DNA of 46,411 bases from Bacteroidaceae bacterium (GTDB lineage: Bacteria > Bacteroidota > Bacteroidia > Bacteroidales > Bacteroidaceae), in assembly GCA_017958545.1 (NCBI GenBank), contig JAGDCM010000047.1, forward strand, positions 1 to 46,411. Direction: 5' to 3'. The notes beneath the pieces are model-generated. The model worked only from the letters and a program-made list of their open reading frames with translations. It was not told the origin of the DNA and did not search any database. The translations under genes were made by a program, and so were the position numbers. Positions 16,371 through 26,191 of this stretch are shown here, piece by piece (the first letter of the stretch is position 1; the number at the start of each line of letters is the position of its first letter).

Positions 16371-18563
16371 ATGTCCAGTAGCATCCGTTTCCGCATCGTG
16401 GGAGAGGCATTCAGAAAGAAGGCAATTGATATACCCAATCGCACAGAACGCCCGAGCGAGTTTTTTGCTAAGTATGTCTTCAACAAAGAGAAGATGTATC
16501 GATATCTGCCGGCAAAGGTGTATAAGAAGATGTGTGATGTCATCGACAACGGTGCCACACTCGATCTAGACACAGCCGATGCCGTAGCAGCCGGTATGAA
16601 GAAATGGGCGATGGAATTGGGAGTGACACATTGTACGCATTGGTTCCAGCCTCTCACAGAAGGTACTGCAGAAAAACACGACGGCTTCGTAGAGCACGAC
16701 GGTAAGGGAGGACTCGTAGAGGAGTTCACCGGGAAACAGCTTGTGCAGCAGGAACCGGATGCCTCATCATTCCCTTCCGGAGGTATACGTTCTACTTTCG
16801 AAGCACGAGGATATTCAGCATGGGATCCTGCTTCACCTGTCTTCGTTATGGGCGACACGCTGATGATACCTACCGTATTTATCTCTTACACAGGCGAAGC
16901 GCTCGATTATAAGGCTCCGTTGAAGAAGGCTCTCAAGGCTGTTGACAAAGCCGCTACACAAGTGGCACGCTACTTCTACCCCAAAGTGAACAAGGTTGTT
17001 TCCAATCTCGGTTGGGAACAGGAATACTTCCTCATGGATGCCGACCTCTATGGAGCACGTCCCGATATGCTGCTCACCGGACGAACTCTGATGGGACATT
17101 CCAGCGCCAAGGACCAACAGATGGACGACCACTACTTCGGAGCAATTCCCGAACGGGTGGCAGCCTTCATGAAAGATCTTGAGATACAGGCTCTCGAGCT
17201 CGGCATTCCCTGCAAGACCCGTCATAACGAGGTGGCACCCAACCAGTTTGAGCTGGCCCCCATCTTCGAGGAGACAAATCTTGCCGTAGACCACAACATG
17301 CTGCTGATGAGTCTGATGCAAAAGGTGGCACGTAAACACGGTTTCCGTTGTCTCTTGCACGAGAAACCCTTCAAGGGAATCAACGGATCCGGTAAGCACA
17401 ACAACTGGAGTCTGGCCACCGACACAGGCATTCTGTTGCACGCTCCCGGCAAGACGCCAATGGACAATCTGCGTTTCATCACTTTCGTCGTAGAGACTCT
17501 GATGGCTGTTTACCGTCACAACGGACTGCTGAAAGCATCCATCATTTCAGCCACTAATGCACATCGTCTGGGAGGACACGAGGCACCGCCTGCCATCGTT
17601 TCCGCATTCCTTGGCGCACAACTCACAGAGGTGCTCAATCGCCTGGAAGAGAGTGACGACAACACCATCTTCAACCTTTCCGGCAAACAGGCAATACTGC
17701 TCGATATTCCACAGATACCGCAACTCTCACGCGACAACACCGACCGCAATCGCACGTCGCCATTTGCCTTCACAGGCAACCGCTTTGAGTTCCGCGCTGT
17801 GGGAAGTCAGGCCAACTGTGCCGCAGCAATGATTGTACTCAACACTGCAATGGCGGAAGCACTCACCAGTTTCCGCACACGTGTCGATAAGCTCATCGCT
17901 TCCGGTATGGAGATGACGAAAGCTATCATCTGTGTGTTGCGCGACGATATCAAGACGTGCAAACCTGTGCGCTTCGACGGTAACGGTTATTCCGACGAAT
18001 GGAAAGAAGAAGCAAAACGACGCGGACTCGACACAGAGACATCTGCTCCTCTCATGCTCGACCACTATCTGGACAAGGAGACTGTGACAATGTTCCAGAG
18101 CCAGAAAGTGATGACAGAAGGTGAACTGCGTGCCCGCACGGAAATCAAACTTGAGACCTACATCAAGAAGATACAGATTGAAGCACGTATCTTCGGTGAC
18201 CTTTGTCTCAACCACATCATCCCCGTGGCAACCCGCTATCAGAGCCAGCTCATAGAGAATGTGAGTCGCGTGGCAAGTGTCTTCTCCGGCACAGAAGCAA
18301 AAGCTCTCAGCAGCAACAATATCCTGCTCATCAAGGACATCTCGGAACACTCTGCATATATCACAGAAAACGTGCAACGACTCATCGATGCACGCAAGGT
18401 GGCCAACAGGCTGGATGATGTGCGAGAAAAAGCAATAGCTTACCACGACAACGTAGCACCTCTCATCGAGGACATACGTAAGCACGTTGATAAGCTAGAG
18501 CTGATTGTTGACGACGAATTGTGGCCTCTGCCCAAATATCGCGAGATGCTGTTTATCCGTTAG
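16371..18563 (+). CDS. glnN: Type III glutamine synthetase
   Basis: The 730-residue enzyme makes glutamine from glutamate, ammonia and ATP. Length and sequence identify the GSIII class common in Bacteroidetes: the N-terminal [19 protein letters not shown], then the class-specific [20 protein letters not shown], the glutamate-binding [16 protein letters not shown] and the ATP-site [10 protein letters not shown]. The class-specific C-terminal helical extension (about 590-730) is complete. It lies 42 bases after aguB on the same strand, so read-through is possible; no TAnnTTTG box is seen in that gap. The stop codon overlaps the convergent clpB stop by 4 bases, with no terminator between. Confidence 0.96.
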   Translation: MSSSIRFRIVGEAFRKKAIDIPNRTERPSEFFAKYVFNKEKMYRYLPAKVYKKMCDVIDNGATLDLDTADAVAAGMKKWAMELGVTHCTHWFQPLTEGTAEKHDGFVEHDGKGGLVEEFTGKQLVQQEPDASSFPSGGIRSTFEARGYSAWDPASPVFVMGDTLMIPTVFISYTGEALDYKAPLKKALKAVDKAATQVARYFYPKVNKVVSNLGWEQEYFLMDADLYGARPDMLLTGRTLMGHSSAKDQQMDDHYFGAIPERVAAFMKDLEIQALELGIPCKTRHNEVAPNQFELAPIFEETNLAVDHNMLLMSLMQKVARKHGFRCLLHEKPFKGINGSGKHNNWSLATDTGILLHAPGKTPMDNLRFITFVVETLMAVYRHNGLLKASIISATNAHRLGGHEAPPAIVSAFLGAQLTEVLNRLEESDDNTIFNLSGKQAILLDIPQIPQLSRDNTDRNRTSPFAFTGNRFEFRAVGSQANCAAAMIVLNTAMAEALTSFRTRVDKLIASGMEMTKAIICVLRDDIKTCKPVRFDGNGYSDEWKEEAKRRGLDTETSAPLMLDHYLDKETVTMFQSQKVMTEGELRARTEIKLETYIKKIQIEARIFGDLCLNHIIPVATRYQSQLIENVSRVASVFSGTEAKALSSNNILLIKDISEHSAYITENVQRLIDARKVANRLDDVREKAIAYHDNVAPLIEDIRKHVDKLELIVDDELWPLPKYREMLFIR

Positions 18564-20629
18564 TTGCTGAAAACCAGCGACTCGTCGGAAGCAACTCTAA
18601 TCTTTATCGGACGCGTCTTGTCCACCTCACCTGAAAGCAGGGACTTGGACAGGTCGTTGAGCAGATAGTGCTGCAAAGCACGCTTCACAGGACGGGCTCC
18701 GAAACTCGGGTCGTAGCCTTTCTCTGCAAGGAAGTTGACTACTTCGTCGGGCACCTCCACCGAAATCTGACTCTCCGAGAGACGACGCTTGAGTGTGTCG
18801 AGCTGCAGATTGACGATAGCCTTCACCTGTTCCTTCGAGAGCGACTCGAACGTGATGATATCATCCACACGGTTGAGGAATTCCGGACGTACCGTCTGGA
18901 AGAGCTGCTCGCGGGTATAGTTGGACGTCATGATGATAAGCGTGTTCTTGAAGTTGACCATACGTCCCTTGGAATCAGTCAGACGTCCGTCGTCCAGCAC
19001 TTGCAGAAGAGTATTGAAGACATCGGGATGAGCCTTCTCTATCTCATCGAACAAGACAACAGAATAAGGTTTACGTCTTACGGCCTCTGTCAACTGACCG
19101 CCCTCATCGTAGCCGACATATCCTGGAGGGGCGCCGATAAGTCTGGACACAGAGAACTTTTCCTGATACTCCGACATATCGATACGTGTCATCATACTCT
19201 CGTCATCGAACAATGTCTCGGCAAGAGCACGTGCCAGTTCGGTCTTACCCACACCGGTAGTACCCAAGAAGATGAAACTGCCGATAGGACGCTTCGGATC
19301 CTGCAATCCTGCCCTGCTCCTTCTCACGGCATCAGCCACAGCATGTATAGCTTCTTCCTGACCGATGACTCTCTTATGAAGTTCGTCTTCAAGTGTCAGG
19401 AGTTTCTCACGTTCCGACTGCATCATCTTCGACACCGGAATACCAGTCCAGCGACTTACGACGTCTGCAATGTCATCGGGAGTCACCTCCTCCTTGAGAA
19501 GTGCCGAACCAGCCGGTGCGGCATTCTGTGCGCGCTGCATTTCCTGCTCAAGAGACGGCAGTTTTGAATAACGTATCTCTGCCACACGTGCATAGTCGCC
19601 CTCGCGTTCACGCTGTTCCGCTTCCTGTTTGAGCGATGCCATCTGGTCTTTTATGGTCTGCACACGGTTGGCCTCCTTCTTCTCTTCCTCCCATTGCTGA
19701 CGCATCTTGCCTTCTTCGTGCTTGAGAGCATCTATGTCGGCCTCCAGTTTCTTGAGTTTCACCTCATCCTTCTCGCGCTTGATTGCCTCGCGTTCGATTT
19801 CAAGTTGGCGCAAACGACGCGTCAGTTCGTCCAAAGCTTCGGGCACGCTGTCGCGCTCCATACGCAGCTTGGCAGCAGCCTCATCCATCAGGTCGATAGC
19901 CTTATCGGGCAGGAAACGCTCCGTGATATAACGGTGTGAGAGCGACACGGCTGCAATGATGGCATCATCCTGGATACGCACCCTGTGATGCTGTTCATAG
20001 CGTTCTTTCAGACCACGCAGGATACTGATGGAAGCCATCGTATCGGGTTCGTCCACGAGGACGGTTTGGAAACGTCGCTCAAGAGCCTTGTCCTTTTCGA
20101 AATACTTCTGATATTCGTCCAAAGTGGTAGCACCGATAGAGCGCAACTCACCACGAGCAAGAGCGGGCTTCAGAATATTTGCTGCATCCATTGCACCCTG
20201 CGTCTGACCTGCACCCACAAGGGTGTGAATCTCATCGATGAAGAGGATGATATTACCCTCCGACTCGACTACCTCCTTTACCACCTTCTTCAAGCGCTCC
20301 TCAAACTCTCCCTGGTATTTCGCACCAGCAATCAGAGCGCCCATATCAAGGCTGTACAGTTGCTTGTTTTTCAGATTCTCCGGCACATCGCCGCGCAAGA
20401 TTCTATGCGCAAGACCTTCCACAATGGCGGTCTTACCCGTACCCGGTTCACCGATAAGCACAGGGTTGTTCTTCGTACGTCGGGAAAGTATTTGGAGCAC
20501 GCGACGTATCTCCTCGTCACGACCTATCACGGGGTCGAGCTTACCCTTACGGGCCTCCTCCACAAGGTTGCGTGCATACAGTTCAAGAGCCTTTTGCTCC
20601 TGCTGCTGATTGTTGTTTGCTGTCATCAT
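18560..20629 (-). CDS. clpB: ClpB disaggregase lacking the N-terminal domain
   Basis: This 689-residue AAA+ chaperone is about 170 residues shorter than usual ClpB. It keeps the first ATPase domain (Walker A GEPGTGKT, 60-67), the coiled-coil M domain (about 265-380, with [13 protein letters not shown]), and the second ATPase domain (GTTGVGKT, 456-463; Walker [13 protein letters not shown]). The Clp_N substrate-binding domain is absent and no coding trace of it precedes the ATG. Within the second ATPase domain, the stretch between TSN and RPEFLNR (about 570-580) has 10 residues where E. coli ClpB has about 30. M-domain retention points to disaggregation with DnaK rather than proteolysis; no ClpP-loop claim is made. 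Either of the two tandem ATGs could start it. No grpE or dnaJ is adjacent. Confidence 0.9.
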   Translation of the reverse strand: MMTANNNQQQEQKALELYARNLVEEARKGKLDPVIGRDEEIRRVLQILSRRTKNNPVLIGEPGTGKTAIVEGLAHRILRGDVPENLKNKQLYSLDMGALIAGAKYQGEFEERLKKVVKEVVESEGNIILFIDEIHTLVGAGQTQGAMDAANILKPALARGELRSIGATTLDEYQKYFEKDKALERRFQTVLVDEPDTMASISILRGLKERYEQHHRVRIQDDAIIAAVSLSHRYITERFLPDKAIDLMDEAAAKLRMERDSVPEALDELTRRLRQLEIEREAIKREKDEVKLKKLEADIDALKHEEGKMRQQWEEEKKEANRVQTIKDQMASLKQEAEQREREGDYARVAEIRYSKLPSLEQEMQRAQNAAPAGSALLKEEVTPDDIADVVSRWTGIPVSKMMQSEREKLLTLEDELHKRVIGQEEAIHAVADAVRRSRAGLQDPKRPIGSFIFLGTTGVGKTELARALAETLFDDESMMTRIDMSEYQEKFSVSRLIGAPPGYVGYDEGGQLTEAVRRKPYSVVLFDEIEKAHPDVFNTLLQVLDDGRLTDSKGRMVNFKNTLIIMTSNYTREQLFQTVRPEFLNRVDDIITFESLSKEQVKAIVNLQLDTLKRRLSESQISVEVPDEVVNFLAEKGYDPSFGARPVKRALQHYLLNDLSKSLLSGEVDKTRPIKIRVASDESLVFSN

Positions 20630-20633
20630 AGTA

Positions 20634-20674
20634 GTAGTGGTTTTTATTGGTTTTTGTTTTCACACCACCACTAC
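20634..20674 (-). promoter_or_regulatory. Hairpin in the clpB leader next to the start codon
   Basis: An 8-bp perfect inverted repeat, gtagtggt (5' arm, 20674-20667 on the minus strand) with accactac (20641-20634), encloses a 25-base A-rich loop and ends 4 bases before the ATG. It could limit ribosome access at low temperature. No standard TAnnTTTG box is seen upstream (20675-20768). Confidence 0.4.
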
Positions 20675-20768
20675 GCAAACTCCGTGCTAAGAGCCGAAAT
20701 ACGTACAAAAAGTCATTCTTTACGCCATTTTGGCAGAAAAGATGCGCCCTTCAGAAGAGTTCCCGCGC

Positions 20769-21146
20769 TCAGTCGTACAGCCGGAAGATACGCTCCATCG
20801 GATGCCACTTGTCCGTACTCTTCGCATCGGCAGCACAGCCTTGGAACTTCGACACTAAAGCCTCCCACTCTGCCTGGCGAGGCAATGTAGCAAGACGGCT
20901 CATCGACTTCTCCCAATCAAAGTCTGCCGGAGCGTCAACTATCATGGTGAGATGATTCCCGATGAGATATATCTCCATTTCGAGAATACCCACCTGCCGT
21001 ATTCCGTCGCGTATCTCCTTCCAGTGATGAGCCTCCGAATGATACTTGCGATAGAGCTCTATCAGTTCCGAGTCATCGCTGATTTCCAGATACTGGACAT
21101 AGCGTTTTATCCTGCCCTCCGAAATATTCTGAACGTAACCTTCCAT
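20769..21146 (-). CDS. Sugar mutarotase of the L-rhamnose mutarotase family
   Basis: The 125-residue protein belongs to the RhaM/DUF718 family of small dimeric alpha-beta barrels that interconvert anomers of 6-deoxy sugars. Typical parts are KRYVQYLEISDDSELIELY, YHSEAHHWKEIRDGI and the final WHPMERIFRLYD. In the Campylobacter fuc locus a relative of this family serves L-fucose, which fits the permease and dehydrogenase genes here. ATG at 21146 leaves 4 bases after the previous stop; ATG at 21164 would overlap that gene. It is the last gene of the operon. Confidence 0.85.
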   Translation of the reverse strand: MEGYVQNISEGRIKRYVQYLEISDDSELIELYRKYHSEAHHWKEIRDGIRQVGILEMEIYLIGNHLTMIVDAPADFDWEKSMSRLATLPRQAEWEALVSKFQGCAADAKSTDKWHPMERIFRLYD

Positions 21147-21150
21147 AGCA

Positions 21151-22170
21151 TCAGAACTTAACAAGAATACGGAACACCTTGCCGGGATTCTTGCTCCACC
21201 AGCGCATTGTCTCCAGAGCTTCTTCCGGACATATTTCCTTTGTTATCAGGGAATCCACAGGACATGTGCCGCGCTCGAGATAATTTATCACAGCACGAAA
21301 ATCACTGGGCTGTGCATTGCGCGAACCGCGTATATCGAGTTCCTTCTGCACGAAATATTTCGTCTGGAACGAAACCTCCGATTTTGCATATCCGATACAG
21401 GCCACACGACCCGTGAATGCCACCTCGTTGATTGCCATCTGATAGGTAGGCACGCTACCCACTGCCTCTATCACCACATCAGGACCGAAACCGCCTGTAA
21501 TCTCCTGCAGACGCTGATGAACATCCTCAGCAAGAGTGTTTACGGTGTAGACGGCTCCCATCTTCTTTGCAAGAGCCAGTTTCTCGTCATCGATATCGGC
21601 AGCAATCACCGTTGCTCCTCTCATGGCAGAACGTACAATAGCACCCATGCCCACCATTCCGCAACCTATTACCATCACCACATCGATATCCGTCACCTGT
21701 GCGCGACTCACCGCATGAAATCCCACAGACATGGGTTCCACCAGCGCTGTTGTGCGCGTCGAGAGAGTGCCCGCCGGAATCACCTTCTCCCACGGCAGCA
21801 CGATATACTCCTTCATCGCTCCGTTGCGCTGCACACCGAGCGTCTCGTTGTGTTCACACGCATTCACACGCAAATTTCTGCAGGACGCACACTTTCCGCA
21901 GTTGGTGTAGGGATTGCACGTCACCACCATACCGGGTTTCAACGTCTCGGGCACGCCGCTACCGACAGCCTCTATCACGGCACCTATCTCATGACCCGGT
22001 ATCACGGGATTCAGAGCCATTGTGTTGCGTCCCATGAACGTATTGATGTCGCTACCGCAAAAACCTACGTAGCTGAGTTTCAGGAGCACTTCGCCGGCGA
22101 GCGGCGACTGCGGCTTCTCCACATCAATGATATTCAGTTCCTGATTGTGTGTTATCTCGATTGCTTTCAT
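21151..22170 (-). CDS. Zinc-dependent medium-chain alcohol dehydrogenase
   Basis: The 339-residue enzyme has the catalytic zinc site Cys38, His60, Glu61 (GFCGSD and PGHE), the structural zinc cysteines 91, 94, 97 and 105, and a nucleotide-binding GCGMVGMGA near 170, followed by an acidic residue that favours NAD. Its ATG overlaps the amidohydrolase stop (ATGA). In this operon it may oxidise a later intermediate, such as 2-keto-3-deoxy-fuconate, but known enzymes for that step are of the short-chain class, so the role is inferred. It could instead be the first sugar dehydrogenase. Confidence 0.85.
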   Translation of the reverse strand: MKAIEITHNQELNIIDVEKPQSPLAGEVLLKLSYVGFCGSDINTFMGRNTMALNPVIPGHEIGAVIEAVGSGVPETLKPGMVVTCNPYTNCGKCASCRNLRVNACEHNETLGVQRNGAMKEYIVLPWEKVIPAGTLSTRTTALVEPMSVGFHAVSRAQVTDIDVVMVIGCGMVGMGAIVRSAMRGATVIAADIDDEKLALAKKMGAVYTVNTLAEDVHQRLQEITGGFGPDVVIEAVGSVPTYQMAINEVAFTGRVACIGYAKSEVSFQTKYFVQKELDIRGSRNAQPSDFRAVINYLERGTCPVDSLITKEICPEEALETMRWWSKNPGKVFRILVKF

Positions 22171-23051
22171 TCTGACATATTTTTTATATAAGGTAAATCC
22201 GGAAGATTCTCAAAACCGTAGAACCGACATGCATTCTCACCAAGGAAAAGCCGTTTCTCCTCATCGTTCAGTTCCTTGCTCTTACTCACAAAGTCGTATG
22301 ACATGCGATATGTTATTGCCGTGATGGTGCGCGGATAGTCCGAGCCCCACATCAGATGTTCGATGCCCACCCAGTCCTTTGCCTCGCAGATACGACGGAC
22401 AGCTGTAGGATAAGGATAGAATTCCGCATTGTAAAGCCACGTGATACCACCCGACTCCACCATCACATTCCTTCCTTCACGGGCCAACATCACCTGACTG
22501 CGGAAGGTGTCCGTCGTCGGCATACCGAAATGACCGATTGCAACACGCAGTTCGGGGCACTCCTGTATCACCTCGCGCATCTCTCCTATCTGCCGCTCAT
22601 CGTCTGCCAGACACATCGACAGCACCATTCCGCGCTGCTCCATCAGACGGAATACGGGCATCAGTTCCGTGAGAGGCTGTTTCATACGGTGTCCGGGAAA
22701 CGCGATACCTTTCAGTCCCGTCTCGGCCACCGTCTTTGCCTCGTCTTCGTTCCACGCCATACCCATACAGAAGAAGCGCTCCGGATATTTGCGCTGCACC
22801 TCTGCAAGGTATTCGTTCTGGTTGCCGTCTATCAGTTCCTGCACCACCACAGCGGCTCCCACCTGCGCATAGTTCATATTGGAAAGGAACACTTCCGCTG
22901 TATTCCTGCCGTCTATCATAAACGGCGGCAACATCTGCACTTCTTCGTCGAAGAATATGCTGCGTCCGTTCTCCAGCGACAAAATGCGCTTGCCGTCTAT
23001 CTGTGTGTCCTGCCTGAGCCACAGGTGCGAATGTGCATCAACAATTATCAT
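22167..23051 (-). CDS. Amidohydrolase, probable L-fuconolactone hydrolase
   Basis: The 294-residue TIM-barrel hydrolase is of the amidohydrolase-2 family (COG3618 type). Metal and active-site motifs are VDAHSHLW (His7, His9), AIGHFGMP and MWGSDYPRT. Family members open sugar lactones such as L-fucono-1,5-lactone or L-rhamnonolactone. Location directly after an aldose dehydrogenase gene (4-base gap) fits hydrolysis of that enzyme's product. An unrelated cytosolic amidohydrolase activity cannot be excluded by sequence alone. Confidence 0.8.
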   Translation of the reverse strand: MIIVDAHSHLWLRQDTQIDGKRILSLENGRSIFFDEEVQMLPPFMIDGRNTAEVFLSNMNYAQVGAAVVVQELIDGNQNEYLAEVQRKYPERFFCMGMAWNEDEAKTVAETGLKGIAFPGHRMKQPLTELMPVFRLMEQRGMVLSMCLADDERQIGEMREVIQECPELRVAIGHFGMPTTDTFRSQVMLAREGRNVMVESGGITWLYNAEFYPYPTAVRRICEAKDWVGIEHLMWGSDYPRTITAITYRMSYDFVSKSKELNDEEKRLFLGENACRFYGFENLPDLPYIKNMSE

Positions 23052-23055
23052 ATTA

Positions 23056-24003
23056 CTAAGAATTTGCCCACGTCACACGCTTCTGGTCGCCTATTATTTC
23101 CTGCACTTCGCTCACGAGCTCCCAGTCCGGTTCCTCGTTTGCCCACTTTATATTGCGGCGCACATTCTCCGGGTTGGCCGACGAGAACAGCGTGGAAGCG
23201 ATGCGCGGATTGCTCACGGAGTATTGCACGGCGAGCTGTTCGATGGGATATCCCTTTTTGCTGCAATACTCTGCGGCACGCTGACAGGCATCCACCAGTG
23301 CTTTCGGAGCAGGATGCCACGAGGGCACACCGCGCTGCGACAGCAGACCCATCGACAGCGGTGATGCGTTGACGATACCGATACCACGCTGCTCGAAGAA
23401 GTCGAGATAGTCCGCCAGAGCGTCGTCGTTCAATGTGTAGTGACAGAAATTCAAGATGCTCTCCACCGTGCCCTCCTCTGTGTGCTCCACCACCCACTGG
23501 AGATTCTTCAGTTGCAGGTCGGTAATACCCACGTGTCCCACAACGCCCTTCTCCCTCAGTTCCACGAGTGCCGGCAGAGTTTCCTCCACCACTTTCTGCA
23601 GTCCTCCCGGCAGCGCAGCCTGAAACTCGATGTCGTGCACGTTGATGAGGTCTATATGGTCGATACCGAGCCGCTCCATACTCTCGTACACGCTCTCCGT
23701 AGCACGACGTGCGGAGTAGTCCCATGTGTTCACTCCGTCCTTGCCGTACCTGCCCACCTTCGTACTCAGATAGTACTTGTCGCGCGGTATGTTCCTCAGA
23801 GCCTTTCCCAGCACGGTTTCCGCCTTGTAGTGACCGTAGTAGGGACTCACGTCGATGAAGTTGATACCTCCTTCTATCGCAGCCTCCACGGCTTCAAAAC
23901 TCTCCTTCTCGTTGGTCTCGCGAAAGACGCTTCCCAGCGACGATGCACCGAATCCCAGATGTGAGATGTGCATCCCTGTATGTCCTAATTCCTTATAACG
24001 CAT
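23056..24003 (-). CDS. Aldo/keto reductase, probable L-fucose (D-threo-aldose) dehydrogenase
   Basis: The 315-residue AKR-fold oxidoreductase shows the tetrad Asp51, Tyr56, Lys82 and His123 (FIDVSPYYG, STKVGRYG, INVHDIEF). N-terminal YKELGHTGMHISHLGFGASS and the long form of the fold fit L-fucose/L-galactose dehydrogenases, which oxidise the sugar at C1 to a lactone with NAD(P). The next gene is a lactonase-type hydrolase and the previous one, 9 bases away, a fucose-type permease. Substrate among 6-deoxy and galacto-sugars is inferred from context. Confidence 0.83.
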   Translation of the reverse strand: MRYKELGHTGMHISHLGFGASSLGSVFRETNEKESFEAVEAAIEGGINFIDVSPYYGHYKAETVLGKALRNIPRDKYYLSTKVGRYGKDGVNTWDYSARRATESVYESMERLGIDHIDLINVHDIEFQAALPGGLQKVVEETLPALVELREKGVVGHVGITDLQLKNLQWVVEHTEEGTVESILNFCHYTLNDDALADYLDFFEQRGIGIVNASPLSMGLLSQRGVPSWHPAPKALVDACQRAAEYCSKKGYPIEQLAVQYSVSNPRIASTLFSSANPENVRRNIKWANEEPDWELVSEVQEIIGDQKRVTWANS

Positions 24004-24012
24004 ATTTCGTTT

Positions 24013-25257
24013 CTATTTTTTCTGTATCAGTTTCCCGTACCTGCAGCCGTAATAGGCACACACGGCAAAACATATCATCGGCACCACGTATGCCACCTGA
24101 TAGATGTAGTCATATCTGTTCATCACAAAAGCCGTGAACTGCGGCACACACGCATTTCCCACGATGGCCATCACCAGGAATGCTGCACCCGATTTCGTCT
24201 GCGCTCCCAGTCCCCGCAATGCCAGCGAGAACTGTGTCGGGTATATTATCGACATGAAGAACGACACCGCCAACATGGCATACAGTCCCACATATCCACC
24301 GTAGATGATGATGACCACGCAAAGTATGATATTCGCAATGGCGTATACCGTCAGCATGTGCTCCGGAGCGAAGCGCCCCATCAGTAGTGTGCCCACCCAG
24401 CGCCCCACGAGGAATGCCAGCATGTAGAGCCCGAAGAATGTCGTGGCGGTTTCTTCGTTGATACCGGCATACGTGCAGCAGTAAACGAGGAAAAGACTGT
24501 TGATTGCTGTCTGTCCGCCGTTGTAGAAGAACTGCGCTATCACTCCCCACCTCAGATGTCCTTTCTTCAGCACCGAGAAGTCTATCAGCTTCTTCCTTTC
24601 CCTGCCGCTCTCCTCCTCCACTTTGGGCAGTTTCACCCACGTGAGCAGTGCCGCCACTCCCAGCAGCACGATGGCCAGCAGCAGATACGGCATCTTTATT
24701 GCGTCTGTCTCCATCTGTATGTATCCCTCCCATCCTCCGGGATAATCCACCGGCAAGGTGGCTCGGGTGTATGTCTGTCCGCTCAGCACCAGTTTGCTCA
24801 GGAACATTGCCGAGACGAATGCTCCCAGTCCGTTGAACGACTGCGCCAGATTCAGTCTGCGCGATGCCGTCTTAGCGTCTCCCAGCACCGTGACATACGG
24901 ATTCGCAGCCGTCTCCAGAAAACACATACCCGTAGCGATGACGAAAAAGATGCACAGATACACGGTATAGCTCTTCACCAGTGCTGCGGGGAAGAACAGC
25001 AGTCCTCCCACAGCCGCTATCAGCAGTCCCGCAATGATACCCACACGGTAGCTGTACCTGCGCATGAACATGGCGATGGGTATGGGACAGATGAAATACG
25101 CCAACCAGTAGGCGCTCTCCGTAAACGAGGCCTCAAAGGTGTTCAGTTCGCATGTCTTCATCAGCTGCCTTATCATTGTAGGCAGCAGATTGCTGCTTAT
25201 CGCCCATAGAAAAAACAGGCAGAAGATAAGGCTCAGAGCCACGGTGTTCTTTTTCAT
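24013..25257 (-). CDS. fucP: FucP-like sugar:proton symporter (MFS)
   Basis: The 414-residue inner-membrane permease has 12 helices and the FucP-family blocks FFLWAISSNL, PIPIAMFMRRYSYRVGII and LETAANPYVTVLG, with Glu115 matching the essential E. coli FucP Glu135. The other membrane acid, E. coli Asp46 in the first helix (NNLND), is replaced: the matching segment reads SNLLPT, with Pro26 at that place. Transport may therefore differ in coupling or in sugar. It begins 42 bases after the regulator gene and leads the enzyme genes. Confidence 0.85.
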   Translation of the reverse strand: MKKNTVALSLIFCLFFLWAISSNLLPTMIRQLMKTCELNTFEASFTESAYWLAYFICPIPIAMFMRRYSYRVGIIAGLLIAAVGGLLFFPAALVKSYTVYLCIFFVIATGMCFLETAANPYVTVLGDAKTASRRLNLAQSFNGLGAFVSAMFLSKLVLSGQTYTRATLPVDYPGGWEGYIQMETDAIKMPYLLLAIVLLGVAALLTWVKLPKVEEESGRERKKLIDFSVLKKGHLRWGVIAQFFYNGGQTAINSLFLVYCCTYAGINEETATTFFGLYMLAFLVGRWVGTLLMGRFAPEHMLTVYAIANIILCVVIIIYGGYVGLYAMLAVSFFMSIIYPTQFSLALRGLGAQTKSGAAFLVMAIVGNACVPQFTAFVMNRYDYIYQVAYVVPMICFAVCAYYGCRYGKLIQKK

Positions 25258-25299
25258 TTCCTTTTTCTTTAAGGTTATCGTTTTCGTTTTGGTTTTCGT

Positions 25300-26163
25300 T
25301 TATTTTCTCATCCTGTCCCTGTATTCCTGGGGTGTTACTCCCGTCTGTTTGCGAAACACACGTATGAAGTAACTGTGATCCGTGAATCCCAGCGAGTAAG
25401 CCACTTCCTTCACCGGCTGGTCTGTGGTGTAGAGCATCAACTGGGCTCTCTCCACCTTCTTTGTGTTGATATACTGCAGGGGAGACAATCCGAATTCCTT
25501 TTTGAACAGGCGTATCAGATACGGCTTTGTGATGCACGCCACCCCCGAGAGTTTCTCCACATCTATGTTCTCACCGATATGTGCGTGGATGTAGCCCAGC
25601 ACATTCTTTATCCTCTCGTCCGTGGTCCACGAGTGCGGCACCACCTCGCGCATGAAACGGGAAAAGAGCACCAGCAGAGCGCCCCTCAGTTCCATCTTCT
25701 TCCACAGCGGCATGTCGCGGTAGCGCTGCACGTAGTCAGTGAATGTCGCTGCGTTGTCATACGAGTTGGGATTGCTTTCCGGCAGACATGCGTCGGGATA
25801 GTCTTCGCACAGCCCCTTGAAGATTTGATTCTCGTCCCTGCCGGCTTTCACTTCCGTGGGGAATTCGTAGAGCTCCATCATGTTCATCTCGTTCTTGAAC
25901 CCCTCATACACGTGCAGGTAGTAGTGCGTGAACGGTCCTTCGCACTGATACGAATGCTTCGTGTAGGGCGGAATGATATACATGTAGCCCGGACGCAGCC
26001 TCACCGTCTCTTCCGGCAAGTGCAGCTGCGCCTCGCCTTCCGTCACGTAAAAGATACGCGTGAACGGGGAACTCACTTCCTTCCAGTTCCAGTCTCCGTT
26101 GTGATGTGCCAGACCGACATTTAGCATCTGGAGGTTAAACGACTCAATGGGAATCTGCTTCAT
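25300..26163 (-). CDS. AraC-family transcriptional regulator with cupin sensor domain
   Basis: The 287-residue protein has an N-terminal cupin barrel (about 20-110; GYMYIIPPYTKHSY is the sugar-pocket strand) and a C-terminal double HTH (about 185-285; AKPYLIRLFKKEFG-like and SLGFTDHSYFIRVFRKQTG). It should sense the substrate of the downstream genes and activate them. The gene has a TAnnTTTG box at 26192-26199, and two identical 16-bp direct repeats upstream of that box are the likely binding sites, which implies autoregulation and control of the whole operon. Confidence 0.92.
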   Translation of the reverse strand: MKQIPIESFNLQMLNVGLAHHNGDWNWKEVSSPFTRIFYVTEGEAQLHLPEETVRLRPGYMYIIPPYTKHSYQCEGPFTHYYLHVYEGFKNEMNMMELYEFPTEVKAGRDENQIFKGLCEDYPDACLPESNPNSYDNAATFTDYVQRYRDMPLWKKMELRGALLVLFSRFMREVVPHSWTTDERIKNVLGYIHAHIGENIDVEKLSGVACITKPYLIRLFKKEFGLSPLQYINTKKVERAQLMLYTTDQPVKEVAYSLGFTDHSYFIRVFRKQTGVTPQEYRDRMRK

Positions 26164-26191
26164 TTTTCCGTTTTTTTACACTTTACGGGTG

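Noticed and set aside
20630-20768. Hidden N-terminal domain of ClpB in another frame
   Set aside because: The 139 bases before the mutarotase stop cannot encode a 150-residue domain and no Clp_N-like words were found in any frame.
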